Assembly (NCBI GenBank): GCA_963842725.1
Contig: CAWJHN010000004.1
Location: 1,798,001-1,862,000 of the forward strand
Source of the DNA: UBA10649 sp963842725
GTDB lineage: Bacteria; Actinomycetota; Actinomycetes; S36-B12
Direction: 5' to 3'
Length of the DNA: 64,000 bases
Part shown: in pieces, positions 33,517-43,902 of the stretch
How positions within the stretch are numbered: the stretch's first letter is position 1
Layout: each line of letters begins with the position of its first letter
The notes under the pieces: model-generated
What the model saw: only the letters and a program-made list of their open reading frames with translations
The model's database searches: none
Told to the model about the DNA's origin: nothing
Translations under genes and position numbers: made by a program

Positions 33517-35603
33517 GTGGACCAGGACCAGACCGGCAGCGGCGGGTTCGTCGGCGTTGACGTCGGTGGCACGCACACCGACGTCGCGGTCGTGTACGGC
33601 GGGAAGGTCGAGCGCGGCAAGGCTCTGACGACGTACGACGACTTTAGTCGTGGTGTGCTGGAGGCGGTCACGGTGGCCGCCGGCCGGTTCGGGCTCAGCC
33701 TGGGCGAGCTCCTGGCCCGTACGGAACTGTTCGTCAACGGTACGACGGTGGTGACCAACACGATCACCGAGTTGCGGGGCTGCTCGGTGGGGCTGCTCGT
33801 CACGTCCGGTTTCCGTGACGCGCTCCGGTTCGCCGGTGGCCCGCGCCTGTCGGTGCTCGACGACCACCTTCAGGTCAACGTGCCCGACTTGATCTCACGG
33901 TCGGCGATCGCCGAGGTCGAGGAGAGGGTCGACGTGGGACGGCACGGTGCTGGTGCCTCTCGACGAGGAGCAGGTCGCCTCCCAGATCCAACGGCGGTCA
34001 CGCAGGAGACGGTTCACTCGCTCGCCATCTGCTTCATGCACAGCTACGCGAACGACGCCCACGAGCGTCAGGCGCTCCGCATCGCCGCAGACATGTACCC
34101 CGACCTGTTCGTCTCGGCGTCGCACGAGGTCTTCCCGGTCGCCGGTGAGACGCGACGCTTCACGACCACCGTTCTGAACTCCTTCGTGCACCGTGACGCA
34201 CAGGTCTACCTGGACTCCCTGGACGCGCGGCTGAAAGTAAGCGGTCTGGCGAGAGGCTTGATGTTCTTCCAGGGCCTCGGCGGAGGCATCAGCCTCAATC
34301 GCGCCCGGACCAACCCTCTCGCTCTTCTGGGGTCCGGACCGGCCGCGGGTGCGATCGGAGCCAACGAGCTGGCGAAGCGGATGGGTGAGAGCCGAGTCCT
34401 GCTCGGCGACATGGGTGGCACCAGCTTCGACACCGGGATCATCGTCAATAACGAGGTGAAGGTCGCGAAGAACCTCGACATCGACCTCTTCCAGACCGGT
34501 GTCAACATCGTCGACGTCATCTCAGTCGGCGCCGGCGGCGGCTCGATCGCAGCGATCGGTGAGCGCGGCGTCCCTACCGTGGGTCCCCGCAGCGCCGGCT
34601 CGACGCCCGGGCCAGCCGCGCTGGGTCGGGGCGCCACCGAGCCGACCGTGACGGACGCCATGGTCGCGTTGGGCTTCATCGATCCCGAGCGCTACCTGGA
34701 CGGCCGGGTGCCGCTCTATCCCGAGAAGTCGGCCGAAGCGCTCGAGGACGTCTACCGCGGCCGGTTCGGCTGGAGTGCGACCGAGGCGGCGGCCGCCGTG
34801 CACGACCTCGCGGTCGTCAACATGGCCACTGCCGTGCGCGAGGTCAGCGTCAACCGCGGTTACGACCCACGCGACTTCCTCTTCCTGGCGTACGGCGGCA
34901 CGCTCCCAATGTTCGCCGGGCAAATCGCCCGCAGGCTCGGCATTCGCCGGGTGGTGATGCCTGCCAACAGTTCGGTGTTCTGTGCTCGGGGACTGCTCGC
35001 CGCGGACTTCGTCGTGCGGAAGGACCAGGCGGCTCGGTGGGACCTGAGTCGGCCCGAGCTTGTCGAGTCGGTCAACCTCGTCATCAAGCGGCTGCTCCTG
35101 GAGTCTGGGACGGCGCTGAAGGAGGAGGGATTCGCTGACGAGCACGTGATCGGGCGCACGGCCGACCTCCGCTTCCGCGGGCAGTCGTTCGAGCTGACCA
35201 TCGATTGCCCGACCGCCCGCTCAGGCTTCGGACGCCGCCGACATCGCGAAGGAGTTCGACCTGACGTACGAGCGGACCTACGGGAGAGGGACGGCCTGGA
35301 AGGACGTACCGGTCACCATGGTCAGTGTCTCGGTCACCGCCACCGGCTCCTTCCCCCGGCCGGCGGAGGACTGCGGTCGCCGCCAACGGCGACCGGCCCG
35401 GAGAGTCGAGCGCGGCAGCCGGCCGGGTGTTCCTGCCCGAGACGCCGCTACGAGGAGGTCCCGATCATCGACGAAGCCGCTTCACCTCGGGATGTCGGTC
35501 GCAGGGCCGACCGTCATCGACGCCGGCGACACGACGATCTACGTGCCCGTGGACGTGAGCTGACGCGGACGAGTACGTCAACTTCGTGATGGAGGTTCGC
35601 TGA
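33517..35603 (+). pseudogene. HyuA/acetone carboxylase beta-type ATP-dependent subunit, several frameshifts as written
   Basis: The N-terminus (GFVGVDVGGTHTDVAVVYGG) is the ATPase-like motif of hydantoinase A. Later segments LLGDMGGTSFDTGIIVN, SVGAGGGSIAAI and GYDPRDFLFLAYGG confirm the family. The frame slips near 33927 and back near 33993, then changes again near 35216, 35365, 35450 and 35560. The final piece DADEYVNFVMEVR ends at a TGA overlapping the next gene's ATG (35601-35605). The intact protein would be about 690 residues. Family members phosphorylate hydantoins, oxoproline, ketones or enols for hydrolysis or carboxylation. Confidence 0.8.
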
Positions 35604-37779
35604 TGAGCAGCACGACTGCCGCCTACGACGTCATCGCCGCCGAGGTTCATCCGCAAGGCGCTGCAGAACCTCACCAACGAGATGGCGGTCACGCTGGTCC
35701 GCACCTCCGGGTCGCCGATCGTGACCGAGGCGAAGGACTTCTCGACCTGCCTGATGGACACCAAGCCCGAGCACCTCGGGTTCACGACCTACGTGCTCTT
35801 CCACGTCGGCTCGTCGCTGATCGGCACGCAGGTGATCGCCGACCTCTCCCGGACGTGGGCGCTGCGGCCCGGCGACGGCTGGATCGTCAACGACCCGCAC
35901 ACCGGCGGCGCCATGCACCAGGGCGACGTCTCGATCATCATGCCGACCTTCTACAGGGACGAGCACGTCGGTTGGAGCTTCGCCAACATGCACGTCCTCG
36001 ACATCGGCGGCGTCGGCATCTCCGGCTACGCGCCGGGCGCCCACGACGTCTACCAGGAGGGCCTGCGCTTCCCGCCGGTTCGCATCATCCGCGACGGCGA
36101 GATCGACTCGGAGTGGGAGAGCTTCATCGCCGCCAACGTGCGCGCGCCGGGCGCGGTGCTGAACGACATCCGCTCGATGATCGCCGCCAACAACACCGCC
36201 GCCCGCAAGCTTATCGAGGTCCTCGACGAGTTCGGGCTCGAGCGACACCGTCAGTACTGCGAGATCAACAAGGACCTGTCCGAGCAGGTGCTGCGCGAAC
36301 GGATCGAACTGATGCCCGACGGCGTCTACGACGCGGTCGACTGGAACGAGTTCGACGGCCACGACGGCCCGGACCAGCTGCTGGAACTGCGCTGCAAGCT
36401 CGAGGTCGACGGCACCGACCTGCGCTTCGACTACGCCGGCGTGCCGCAGATCGACGCGTTCATCAACTCGACCCAGGGCGCGATGTTCGGCCAGGCGATG
36501 ACCGGGCTGATGACCGTGCTCGGATACGGCGACCTCCCGTTCAACGGGGGCCTCTGGCGGCCGATCACGGTCGACCTCGGAGCGCCGGGAACGATCGTCA
36601 ACTCGATCCCACCGGCACCGGTCAGCAACGCCCACTCCGAGGTCGGGCTGCGCGCCTCCAAGCTCGCCAAGGACGCCCTGTCCCAGGCGCTCTCGCTGAG
36701 CGGCGACGACCCGGTCCTGCGCCGCGCGTCGCGGGCCAGGCGCAGGACGGCTATCCCGGCCAACGCGACCTTCGGCCGGAACCAGCACGGCGGCACTCGG
36801 TCATGTTCTACACCGACAACGCCGTCGGGGACGGCGGCGGCGCCCAGACGATCGCGGACGGGCAGGACGCGTACGGGCTGACCTGCATGACCGGCTGCGG
36901 CATGGCCGACGTCGAGACCCACGAGGCGGCCGACCCGGTGCTGTTCCTGTGGCGCCGCATCGTTCCCAACTCCGGCGGCCCCGGAACGATACGTGGCGGC
37001 CAGGCCTCGAGCAGGCCTACACGATCCTCGGGGAGCATGGCGCCGGGCCCGGGCTTCAACGCCTGCGCAGAGGTGCCTCCTCGGGGATTCGGCGGCGGCC
37101 ACCCCGCGTTGACCGGCAGCTTCTCCGTGCTATCGCAACACCAACGTCGCAGAGCTCCTGGACGCCCGACGCCTGCCCGGGCGCACCACCATCACCGGCG
37201 ACACACCAAGGATCGCATCCAAGATCACACACATGACGCTCCATCCTCACGACGTCTGGCTCGCGACCTCTGGTGGCGGCGGTGGGCTCGGCGATCCGCT
37301 GCTGCGCGATCCCGTGCTCGGTGGCCGCCGATGTGGCCGCCGGATATGTCTCCGTCAAGCACGCTCGCGCGGCGTACGGCGTCGTCCTTGACGCCGCGGG
37401 TCCGGGCGGCGTCGAGGTGGCCGATACGGAGGCGGCGCGCGCAAACATCCGACGAGAGCGGATCGGTGTTGACCCGACGCGCGGGCAGGGGCTTCCGAGC
37501 AAGGGCATCGGGGTCGCCCTGGAACGCGACGAGTCGGGGACCTGGAGCTGCGGCTACTGCGGCATGGACCTGGGGCAGGCGGCATGGCGGGACGGAGCGG
37601 TACTGCGTGAGCGCGGAGTCTCCGACACCTACGACGAGCTCGACATGAACGTTCGGCTTCGGCTGGAGGAGCCGGCAGTTCAGTTGCGGGAGTACTTCTG
37701 CCCCGGATGTGCTGGGGCACTCACGGTCGATGTCGTGACGGCGGGCACGCCCCCCATTGCTCAGCCGTCTACGGTCTGA
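35603..37779 (+). pseudogene. HyuB/acetone carboxylase alpha-type subunit fused to a gamma-like zinc domain, frameshifted
   Basis: HyuB features are clear in several frames: MAVTLVRTSGSPIVTEAKDF, VNDPHTGGAMHQGDVSI, IDAFINSTQGAMFGQAM, FYTDNAVGDGGGAQTIADG and ADVAAGYVSVKHARAAYGV. At least five frame changes occur (near 35645, 36750 and repeatedly at 36990-37290). The last 90 residues, in the same frame as the HyuB end, carry SGTWSCGYCG and REYFCPGCAG, two CxxC pairs like the acetone carboxylase gamma subunit. So one polypeptide may combine alpha- and gamma-type functions. It pairs with the HyuA-type gene upstream. Confidence 0.75.
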
Positions 37780-37870
37780 TCTATGACGTGTGGGGAGTCA
37801 GGACCCGACAGGTACGAGTCAGGTCGCAGACAACCGCTGGCGAGGAAACTACCCATGAGATCCAAACGGA

Positions 37871-38497
37871 ATGACCAAGCGCGATCAGGTCGCGCAGCAA
37901 CTGCGTGACCTGATCGCCTCCGGCGAGATCCCCCGGGGCTCGCGGGTCCGCCAGGACGAACTGGCAGAGCGGTTCGACGTGAGCATCACGCCGATCCGAG
38001 AGGCGATCCGGCTGCTCCACGCCGAAGGGATCCTGGTCGGCGAGCCACGAAAGGGGGTCCGTGTCGCTGCCGCGAGTCCCGACCGGCTCCGCTCCATATA
38101 CATCGTCCGACGGTTGCTCGAGACCCATGCCATGCAGCGTGCCGCACGGCGGATGTCCGCCATGGACTTCCGTCGCGCCGAGGACCTCGCGGCCCGGACC
38201 GAGAAGGCCTTCAAGGCTGGTGACCACACCCTTGTCGGTGCACTGAACCGCGACTTCCACTTCACCTTCTACGACAACTGCGGCCTACCCGGGCTCGTGG
38301 AAGAAATTGAGACCCTGTGGCAGAACTTCCCCTGGGACGTGATGAAGGTGTTGTCGGATCGGACGCCCGAGCTCTTTGGTCGAGCACCGCAACCTGCTGA
38401 AGGCCGCGGCTGCCGCCGACGACGAAGCCATCCACCGGCACGTCGGGGAACACCTCTGGGGCAGCTACCGCAAGCTCATCGAGCACCTCACCGGTGA
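37871..38497 (+). CDS. GntR-family (FadR/FCD) regulator with frameshifted C-terminus
   Basis: The N-terminal winged helix is classic GntR: AQQLRDLIASGEIPRGSRVR, then ELAERFDVSITPIREAIRLL. An FCD ligand-binding domain follows (VRRLLETHAMQRAARRMS, HFTFYDNCGLPGLVEEI). Conserved text ends at PELF near 38375. It continues in another frame as VEHRNLLKAAAAADDEAIHR, GEHLWGSYRKLIEHL, with a stop at 38540. One extra base accounts for the shift. FCD regulators usually sense organic acids, so this protein may control the surrounding catabolic island. Confidence 0.82.
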   Translation: MTKRDQVAQQLRDLIASGEIPRGSRVRQDELAERFDVSITPIREAIRLLHAEGILVGEPRKGVRVAAASPDRLRSIYIVRRLLETHAMQRAARRMSAMDFRRAEDLAARTEKAFKAGDHTLVGALNRDFHFTFYDNCGLPGLVEEIETLWQNFPWDVMKVLSDRTPELFGRAPQPAEGRGCRRRRSHPPARRGTPLGQLPQAHRAPHR

Positions 38498-38540
38498 GGA
38501 ACCTGGCGCTGACCCGTTTGATCCCGACGTCCCTGACTGA

Positions 38541-38822
38541 ATGCCCAGGAGGAGCAGCCCCGACCACCGCCGGCGCGGGCGGTTCCCGCTCATCGGGCCT
38601 CCTGAGACAGGCGTGCGTGGAGCTTGACGAACGGACCATCGCCTCGCAAGGGATGCGGTGGCAGCCGCCTCTGGAGCACCAGCGGCCATCGCTTACAGAA
38701 GTGACGCGGCGAGGGCCGCAGCCTTCAAGTAGTCGTCGCCGACTCGTCACCACCCCGCCCGCGCCGGATACGTGAGGGCCGTCGCGTCACCTGCGACTAT
38801 CGCGTCGCGGACCCAGAATGCG
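38541..38822. other. Gap between GntR and the convergent CitE gene
   Basis: No gene, hairpin or repeat of note is seen in these 282 bases. The gap separates two converging transcription units. Confidence 0.4.
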
Positions 38823-39752
38823 TCAGCTTTCGCTCCTCGGCTCGGCGATGGGCATCAGCGAGGTCCCGCCGCGGCTCGGGCAAGGACGACCATGGCCTGC
38901 TTGCGCGTCGCCTCGTTCGACCATCTCTCCATCAAACAGGATCGCACCACGGGGGGCACTGGCCGAGGCGATCACAGCCTGGGCCCTGGCGACCTCCGCC
39001 GCCGAGGGTGCGAACGCACGGTTCACAGCTTCCAGCTGGTCGGGATGGAGTACCCACTTACCGTCGAATCCAAGGGCCGCGCTACGGCTCGCGGACCGCG
39101 CCAGCCCCTCGCTGTCGCGGACCGCGACGTAAGGACCATCCAAGGCGGACTTGCCGTGGGCGCGGGCCGCGATCACGATGCGCGTCAGCGCGTGCTCGAA
39201 AGCTCTTGCTACCACGCCGTTCGTGTCGTCCGCGTCGACCTCGGTACGCAGGCCGAGACTCGCGGTGAAGTTGACGGGACCGAAGGCCAGCGTCGAGACG
39301 CGTGGGTGGGACGCGAGCAGGTCAACAGCGAGCAGGCCGGCGGCGTCCTCGACCTGAACCTGGACGCCGATCGCGCCGACCTCCAGCCCTGCGGCGCGCT
39401 CGTGCCGGCCCAGCGTCTCGTCGACCGCGTCGAGAGTCCGGACATCGTGGACCTTGGGTACGACCACTTCGCTCAGGTAGGCGGCGCAGTCCCCGAGGGC
39501 TGCGAGGTCGGCCTGCCCCCAAGGGCCGTCAAGCGTGTTGATGCGCACCGCCAGCAAGCGTGAACCCCAGTTGCCGCTGGCAGCAGTGTTGACGGCAGCA
39601 TCTCGCGCCGCCACCTTGAGGTCGGACGCTACTGAGTCCTCCAGGTCCAGAATCACCTGATCCGCCGGGAGATCGCGGGCCCGTTCGATGAAGCGGGGAA
39701 CGGAGGCGGGGAGGCAGATGGCCGAACGCACAGCCCGGACCTGCGCGCTCAT
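38823..39752 (-). CDS. CitE/HpcH-type aldolase-lyase with frameshifted C-terminus
   Basis: The N-terminus RSAICLPASVPRFIERAR and the core QVILDLEDSVA are CitE signatures, with the metal-binding Glu/Asp in GVQVQVEDAAGLLAVD and FGPVNFTASLG. Such enzymes cleave or form malyl-, citramalyl- or beta-methylmalyl-CoA. Near 38930 an extra A breaks the usual FDGEMVDEATRKQA end; corrected, the protein would stop at 38855. The start overlaps the stop of the E2 gene (ATGA), making it the last gene of the dehydrogenase operon. A CoA-ester C-C lyase fits a pathway with CoA-transferase and oxoacid dehydrogenase. Confidence 0.85.
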   Translation of the reverse strand: MSAQVRAVRSAICLPASVPRFIERARDLPADQVILDLEDSVASDLKVAARDAAVNTAASGNWGSRLLAVRINTLDGPWGQADLAALGDCAAYLSEVVVPKVHDVRTLDAVDETLGRHERAAGLEVGAIGVQVQVEDAAGLLAVDLLASHPRVSTLAFGPVNFTASLGLRTEVDADDTNGVVARAFEHALTRIVIAARAHGKSALDGPYVAVRDSEGLARSASRSAALGFDGKWVLHPDQLEAVNRAFAPSAAEVARAQAVIASASAPRGAILFDGEMVERGDAQAGHGRPCPSRGGTSLMPIAEPRSES

Positions 39753-40444
39753 GCGGGCGCCTGGAGCGAGGTGGCCTGCAGCTCGTCATCGACGGTCGCC
39801 AGGAAGCGCGCCGCGTCCGCGCCGTAGACGATGCGGTGGTCCGCAGTGATCGTCAGCGAGATCACCTGTGCGACCCCCAGGGCGCCCTCCTCGAAGGTAG
39901 CCACCCTACGGACCCGGCCCACCGCCAATATTGCTGCCTGCGGCACGTTGATCATGGCGGTGAAGCTGTTGACGCCCAACATGCCAAGGTTCGAGACCGT
40001 GAACGTAGCGCCGGAGAGGTCCGCAGCTGCGACCGTCCCAGTACGGACAGCGTCAGCTAGCCGAGCGGTCTCACGCCCGATGTCGTCGAGCGTGCGTCGG
40101 TCCGCGCCTTTGACAACGGGCACGAGCAGCCGGTCAGCGGCAGCCACGGCGACGCCGACGTTGACGTCGTCGTTGACGACGAAGCCGGCAGGGTCGTAGC
40201 TGCCGTTCACCCGCTGGTGTTGGCGCAGTGCCCGCGCCACGCCCCGGATCAGGACGTCGTTGAGCGATGCCGGACGGGCACCAGCCGCCTTGACCTGCGC
40301 GCGCTCCCGAACCAGGTGCGTTACGTCGACGTCGCGCGTGGCGGTGAAACTGGGCACCGCCTGTGCCTCAGTCATTCGTCGAGCGATCACCCGCTGTGTC
40401 GGGGTCAGCGTGGACGTGCTCTGTTGCGTCGCCTTGACGGTCAT
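39749..40444 (-). CDS. 2-oxoacid dehydrogenase E2 acyltransferase, catalytic domain only
   Basis: The 231-residue protein is just the CoA-acyltransferase domain: TPTQRVIARRMTEAQAVPSF near residue 15, NDVLIRGVARAL near 65, TFTVSNLGMLGVNSFTA near 150, and the catalytic motif ADHRIVYGADAARFL near 208. The usual DHRxxDG reads DHRIVYG, a variant also known from plastid-type E2. No lipoyl or subunit-binding domain is present; the lipoyl domain is a separate gene at 43899-44144. Both gene borders are ATGA overlaps. No E3 gene is nearby, so E3 is probably supplied from elsewhere. Confidence 0.88.
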   Translation of the reverse strand: MTVKATQQSTSTLTPTQRVIARRMTEAQAVPSFTATRDVDVTHLVRERAQVKAAGARPASLNDVLIRGVARALRQHQRVNGSYDPAGFVVNDDVNVGVAVAAADRLLVPVVKGADRRTLDDIGRETARLADAVRTGTVAAADLSGATFTVSNLGMLGVNSFTAMINVPQAAILAVGRVRRVATFEEGALGVAQVISLTITADHRIVYGADAARFLATVDDELQATSLQAPA

Positions 40445-41892
40445 GCCAGCTCGTCCAGCACGACGCACACGTTCTTGGTCTGCAGATAGGAGTTGAGCCC
40501 CTCGATGCCCTTCTCCCGGCCGAACCCGCTCTTGCCGTAGCCACCGAACGGCAGTTCGACACCGCCTGCCGCGCCGTACCCGTTGACGAAGACCTGTCCG
40601 GAGCGCAGAGCCGACGCCACACGGTGCGCCCGCGACACGTCGCGCGTCCAGACCCCGCAGACCAGCCCGTACTCGGTGCCGTTCGCGAGCTGGATCGCCT
40701 CCTCTTCGGTGTCGAAGGCGAGGACGGTGAGAACGGGACCGAAGATTTCCTCGCGCGCGACGCGCGAGTCGGGGGCCGCGTTGTCGATGAGAGTCGGGGC
40801 GTAGAAGCTGCCTCGCCCCAGCTCGCCGTCGGTGAGGACTCGGCCACCGCAGACGACGGAGGCTTCCGACCGCACGCTCTCGACGAAACCGGACACCATC
40901 TCGAGCTGACGCGAGGTGATTAGGGGACCCATGTCGGGGTCATCGACGCCGCGGCCAACGGTTACGTGGGAGAACTCGTTCGTCAACCAGTCAACCGCCT
41001 GGCGGTGAAGGCTCCGATGCACGATGAGCCGCGTCGCGGCGGAGCAGGTCTGACCGGCGTTCTGAAGAATCGCGTTGCGCACCAACGGAAGGGCGCGCGT
41101 CAGGTCGCAGTCGGCGAAGAGCAAGTTGGGGCATTTTCCGCCGAGCTCGAGGGTGACAGGCACGATGTTGCGCGCCGCGGCCGCCATCACTGTCGAGCCG
41201 GTCGCCACTGAGCCGGTGAATGTGACCTGGCCGACTCCCGGATGGCTGGCAAGAGCAGCCCCCGCTTCGGCACCCAGGCCAGGGACGATGTTGAGCAGGC
41301 CGTCGGGAAGGCCGGCGTCGCGGGCGACGACCGCGAGCTGGATGAGCGAGAGCGGAGCCTGCTCGGCGGGCTTGATGACGACGGCGTTGCCCGCGGCCAG
41401 CGCGGCCGCGGCACCACGCGAACCGATCTGCAGCGGGTAGTTCCACGGCACGATCTGCCCGCTCACACCCAGCGGCTCACGCACGGTGTAGTCAAGGTAG
41501 CCGGGACCCATCGGCATGCTCGTCCCGTACAGCTTGTCGGCGAGGCCGGCGTAGAACGAGAAGTACCGGGAGGTCGTAGCGACATCACCCCTGGCCTGGG
41601 AGAGGGGCTTGCCGGTGTCGAGGGACTCGATCCGGGCCAGTTCCTCGTGGTGCTGCGTCACCGCGTCGCTGATCGCGTGAAGCACCTCGGCACGGTCCCT
41701 GGGGTTCATCCTCGCCCACGCCGGCTGCGCTGCGCGCGCGCTGCCGACGGCGGCGTCCACGTCGGCGGTTCTGCCGCGGGCGACGACCGCGAGGACCTCA
41801 CCGGTCGAAGGGTCGTGCGTCTCGAACGTCTGACCGTCTGCGGCGTCCGCGAGCTCGTTGCCCACGAACGCACGTGCCTCAAACTGCGACAT
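40441..41892 (-). CDS. NAD(P)-dependent aldehyde dehydrogenase
   Basis: The 483-residue protein has the full ALDH set: IVPWNYPLQIGSRGAAAALA near residue 145, the FTGSVATG NAD loop near 225, Glu in VTLELGGKCPNLLF near 250, and the nucleophile Cys in NAGQTCSAATR near 283. EEIFGPVLTVLAFDTEEEA near 385 is also typical. It is inserted between the E1beta and E2 genes with overlapping ends, an uncommon position. It may oxidise an aldehyde released by the dehydrogenase or lyase of the same pathway. Confidence 0.93.
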   Translation of the reverse strand: MSQFEARAFVGNELADAADGQTFETHDPSTGEVLAVVARGRTADVDAAVGSARAAQPAWARMNPRDRAEVLHAISDAVTQHHEELARIESLDTGKPLSQARGDVATTSRYFSFYAGLADKLYGTSMPMGPGYLDYTVREPLGVSGQIVPWNYPLQIGSRGAAAALAAGNAVVIKPAEQAPLSLIQLAVVARDAGLPDGLLNIVPGLGAEAGAALASHPGVGQVTFTGSVATGSTVMAAAARNIVPVTLELGGKCPNLLFADCDLTRALPLVRNAILQNAGQTCSAATRLIVHRSLHRQAVDWLTNEFSHVTVGRGVDDPDMGPLITSRQLEMVSGFVESVRSEASVVCGGRVLTDGELGRGSFYAPTLIDNAAPDSRVAREEIFGPVLTVLAFDTEEEAIQLANGTEYGLVCGVWTRDVSRAHRVASALRSGQVFVNGYGAAGGVELPFGGYGKSGFGREKGIEGLNSYLQTKNVCVVLDELA

Positions 41893-42895
41893 GCTGGTCC
41901 CGCCCCTTCTCCATCACCGTTCGGACTGCCGTCATGACGTCCTGGACCTGCGGCAGGATCTCGCGCTCGAGCGGTCCGGCATAGGGGATCGGTGTGTCGG
42001 CCGCGGTGACACGAACCGGCGCCGTCCGAAGGCTGTCCCAGGCTGCGTCGACGACACGTGCCACGACCTCGCTCGCGTAGCCACCCGCACGGGCGCCCTC
42101 GCTGACCACGACGAGCCGGCCGGTCTTGGCGATCGAGGTGACGATCGTGTCGACGTCCAGCGGCTTGAGGGTTCGCGGATCGATGACCTCGACGTCGATA
42201 CCTTCTGGCTCGAGCTTGCGTGCCACCTGCAGAGCCAGCGGTACGCCACCCGAGATCGCGACGACGGTGACGTCGCGGCCTTCGCGCTTGACATCGGCAA
42301 CACCGATCGGGACCACGTAGTCGCCCGTCGGCACCTCTCCTGTCCGGGTGTAGAGCAGGCGTTTCTCCAGCATCAGTGTCGGGTTGTCGTCCCTGATGGC
42401 AGCCTTCAGCAGCCCTTTGGCGTCGTAGGGCGTCGAGGGCATGATCACGACCAGGCCTGGTGTGTGGACGAACCATGACTCCAAGGACTGGGAGTGCTGA
42501 GCGGCGAGCCCCACGCCGTTGGCGACCGGGCCGCGCACGACGAGCGGAACCGTGACCGCGCCGCCGGACATATACCGCCATTTTGCGGCGTGGTTGACCA
42601 GCTGGTCCATGGCCAGCGTGACGAAGTCGAAGTGCTGCAACTCCACCACCGGCCGAGCACCCACCAGGGCGGCACCGACCCCGGCGCCGGAGATGGCGGC
42701 TTCGGAGATCGGGGAGTCGATCACCCGGGCCGCGCCGAAGCGCGGCAGCAGCCCCTTCGTCACCCCGAAGAGGCCGCCGTTGCGAGCGATGTCCTCACCG
42801 ATAGTGAAGACCCGGTCGTCGCGCTCCATCTCCTCGTGCATCGCCTCATTGAGGGCTTCGGACATGCTGATCGTCCGCATCAGGGTTCCAGTCAC
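41879..42895 (-). CDS. 2-oxoacid/acetoin dehydrogenase E1 beta subunit
   Basis: The 338-residue protein shows the E1beta pattern: VFTIGEDIARNGGLFGVTKG near residue 30, DSPISEAAISGAGVGAALVG near 60, GLAAQHSQSLESWFVHTPGL near 128, and the C-terminal transketolase domain with DVEVIDPRTLKPLD. The start is GTG at 42895 within a GTGA overlap with E1alpha, so the two subunits are made together. The absence of an amino-acid transaminase nearby and the mixed operon favour an acetoin- or branched-chain-like substrate over pyruvate, but this is not decided. Confidence 0.9.
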   Translation of the reverse strand: MTGTLMRTISMSEALNEAMHEEMERDDRVFTIGEDIARNGGLFGVTKGLLPRFGAARVIDSPISEAAISGAGVGAALVGARPVVELQHFDFVTLAMDQLVNHAAKWRYMSGGAVTVPLVVRGPVANGVGLAAQHSQSLESWFVHTPGLVVIMPSTPYDAKGLLKAAIRDDNPTLMLEKRLLYTRTGEVPTGDYVVPIGVADVKREGRDVTVVAISGGVPLALQVARKLEPEGIDVEVIDPRTLKPLDVDTIVTSIAKTGRLVVVSEGARAGGYASEVVARVVDAAWDSLRTAPVRVTAADTPIPYAGPLEREILPQVQDVMTAVRTVMEKGRDQHVAV

Positions 42896-43902
42896 GCGAG
42901 TCGCATCTCCTTGGTCCAGGCCGAGGGCGCGTAGACATCCTCGAAGGCAGTCTCGGGCTCGGGGTGCTCGTCATTGACAGCGTGCTCGGTGGCAGCATCG
43001 ATCACGGCGCGGGCGCGCGTACGGATCTCTGCGAGTGCCTCCTCGGTGATCTCGCCGGTGGACGTGGATCGATCGACGAGGGCCTGGATGGGGTCACGCG
43101 CCGCCCAGGCCGAGAGCTCCTCCGGTGTGCTGGTCTCGCCGGTGGCGAACGCCGAGTGCGGACTCATGCGGTGGGTCTTCGCCTCGATGAGAGTGGGGCC
43201 GGCACCCGCTCGGGCCCGTGCAACAGCCTCGTCAGCCGCAGCTCGCACGGCGTGGACGTCGTTGCCGTCCACTGTCACGCCCGGGAACCCGTAGCTGGCA
43301 GCCCGCGTCGAGATGTCGTTGATCCGCATGGTGGAGCTGGCTCGCGTCGACAGTGCCCAGCCGTTGTTCTCGCAGACGAAGACCACCGGTGCATTCAGCA
43401 CGCTCGCGAGGTTGCACGCCTCGTGGAAGCTGCCCTCGTTGGCGGCACCGTCGCCGAAGAAGCAGGCAACCACTGTGTCACGGCCCTGCAGCCGTGAGGC
43501 GTAGGCGGCCCCGACCGCGATGGCATGGGAGCCGCCGACGATGCCATCGGCTCCCAGCATTCCGTGCTCCATAGCGGTGATGTGCATGCTGCCGCCCTTG
43601 CCCCGGCAGTAGCCGCTCTTGCGGCCGAGCACCTCGGCGAGCATGCGGGAGGGGTCAAGGCCGCGAGCGAGGCAGTGGCCGTGCCCGCGATGGGTGGAGG
43701 TGATGAGGTCCTGGTCGCCGAGCGCCGAGATGATGCCCGTGGCGATCGCCTCCATGCCGATGTACGGGTGCGCTGAGCCGCGCACCAGCTTCTGGTTGTA
43801 GAGCTCGACGACCCGCTCGTCGAAGTACCTGATCAGCTGCATCGTGAACAGCGCGTCACCGACGTCGAGGGTCGCGCCTGTGACCGAGGGGTTCGACGTC
43901 AC
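42892..43902 (-). CDS. 2-oxoacid/acetoin dehydrogenase E1 alpha subunit (TPP-dependent)
   Basis: The 336-residue protein has the thiamine-diphosphate motif GDGAANEGSFHEACNLA, ending at ENN (about residues 152-186), and the E1alpha signature GRKSGYCRGKGGSMHI near 95. The active-site loop region HRMSPHSAFATGE is near 255. It uses TPP to decarboxylate or cleave the substrate and passes the acyl group to the lipoyl domain. Start GTG 43902 overlaps the lipoyl-protein stop. Acetoin dehydrogenase AcoA is the closest general type I recognise. Confidence 0.9.
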   Translation of the reverse strand: MTSNPSVTGATLDVGDALFTMQLIRYFDERVVELYNQKLVRGSAHPYIGMEAIATGIISALGDQDLITSTHRGHGHCLARGLDPSRMLAEVLGRKSGYCRGKGGSMHITAMEHGMLGADGIVGGSHAIAVGAAYASRLQGRDTVVACFFGDGAANEGSFHEACNLASVLNAPVVFVCENNGWALSTRASSTMRINDISTRAASYGFPGVTVDGNDVHAVRAAADEAVARARAGAGPTLIEAKTHRMSPHSAFATGETSTPEELSAWAARDPIQALVDRSTSTGEITEEALAEIRTRARAVIDAATEHAVNDEHPEPETAFEDVYAPSAWTKEMRLA

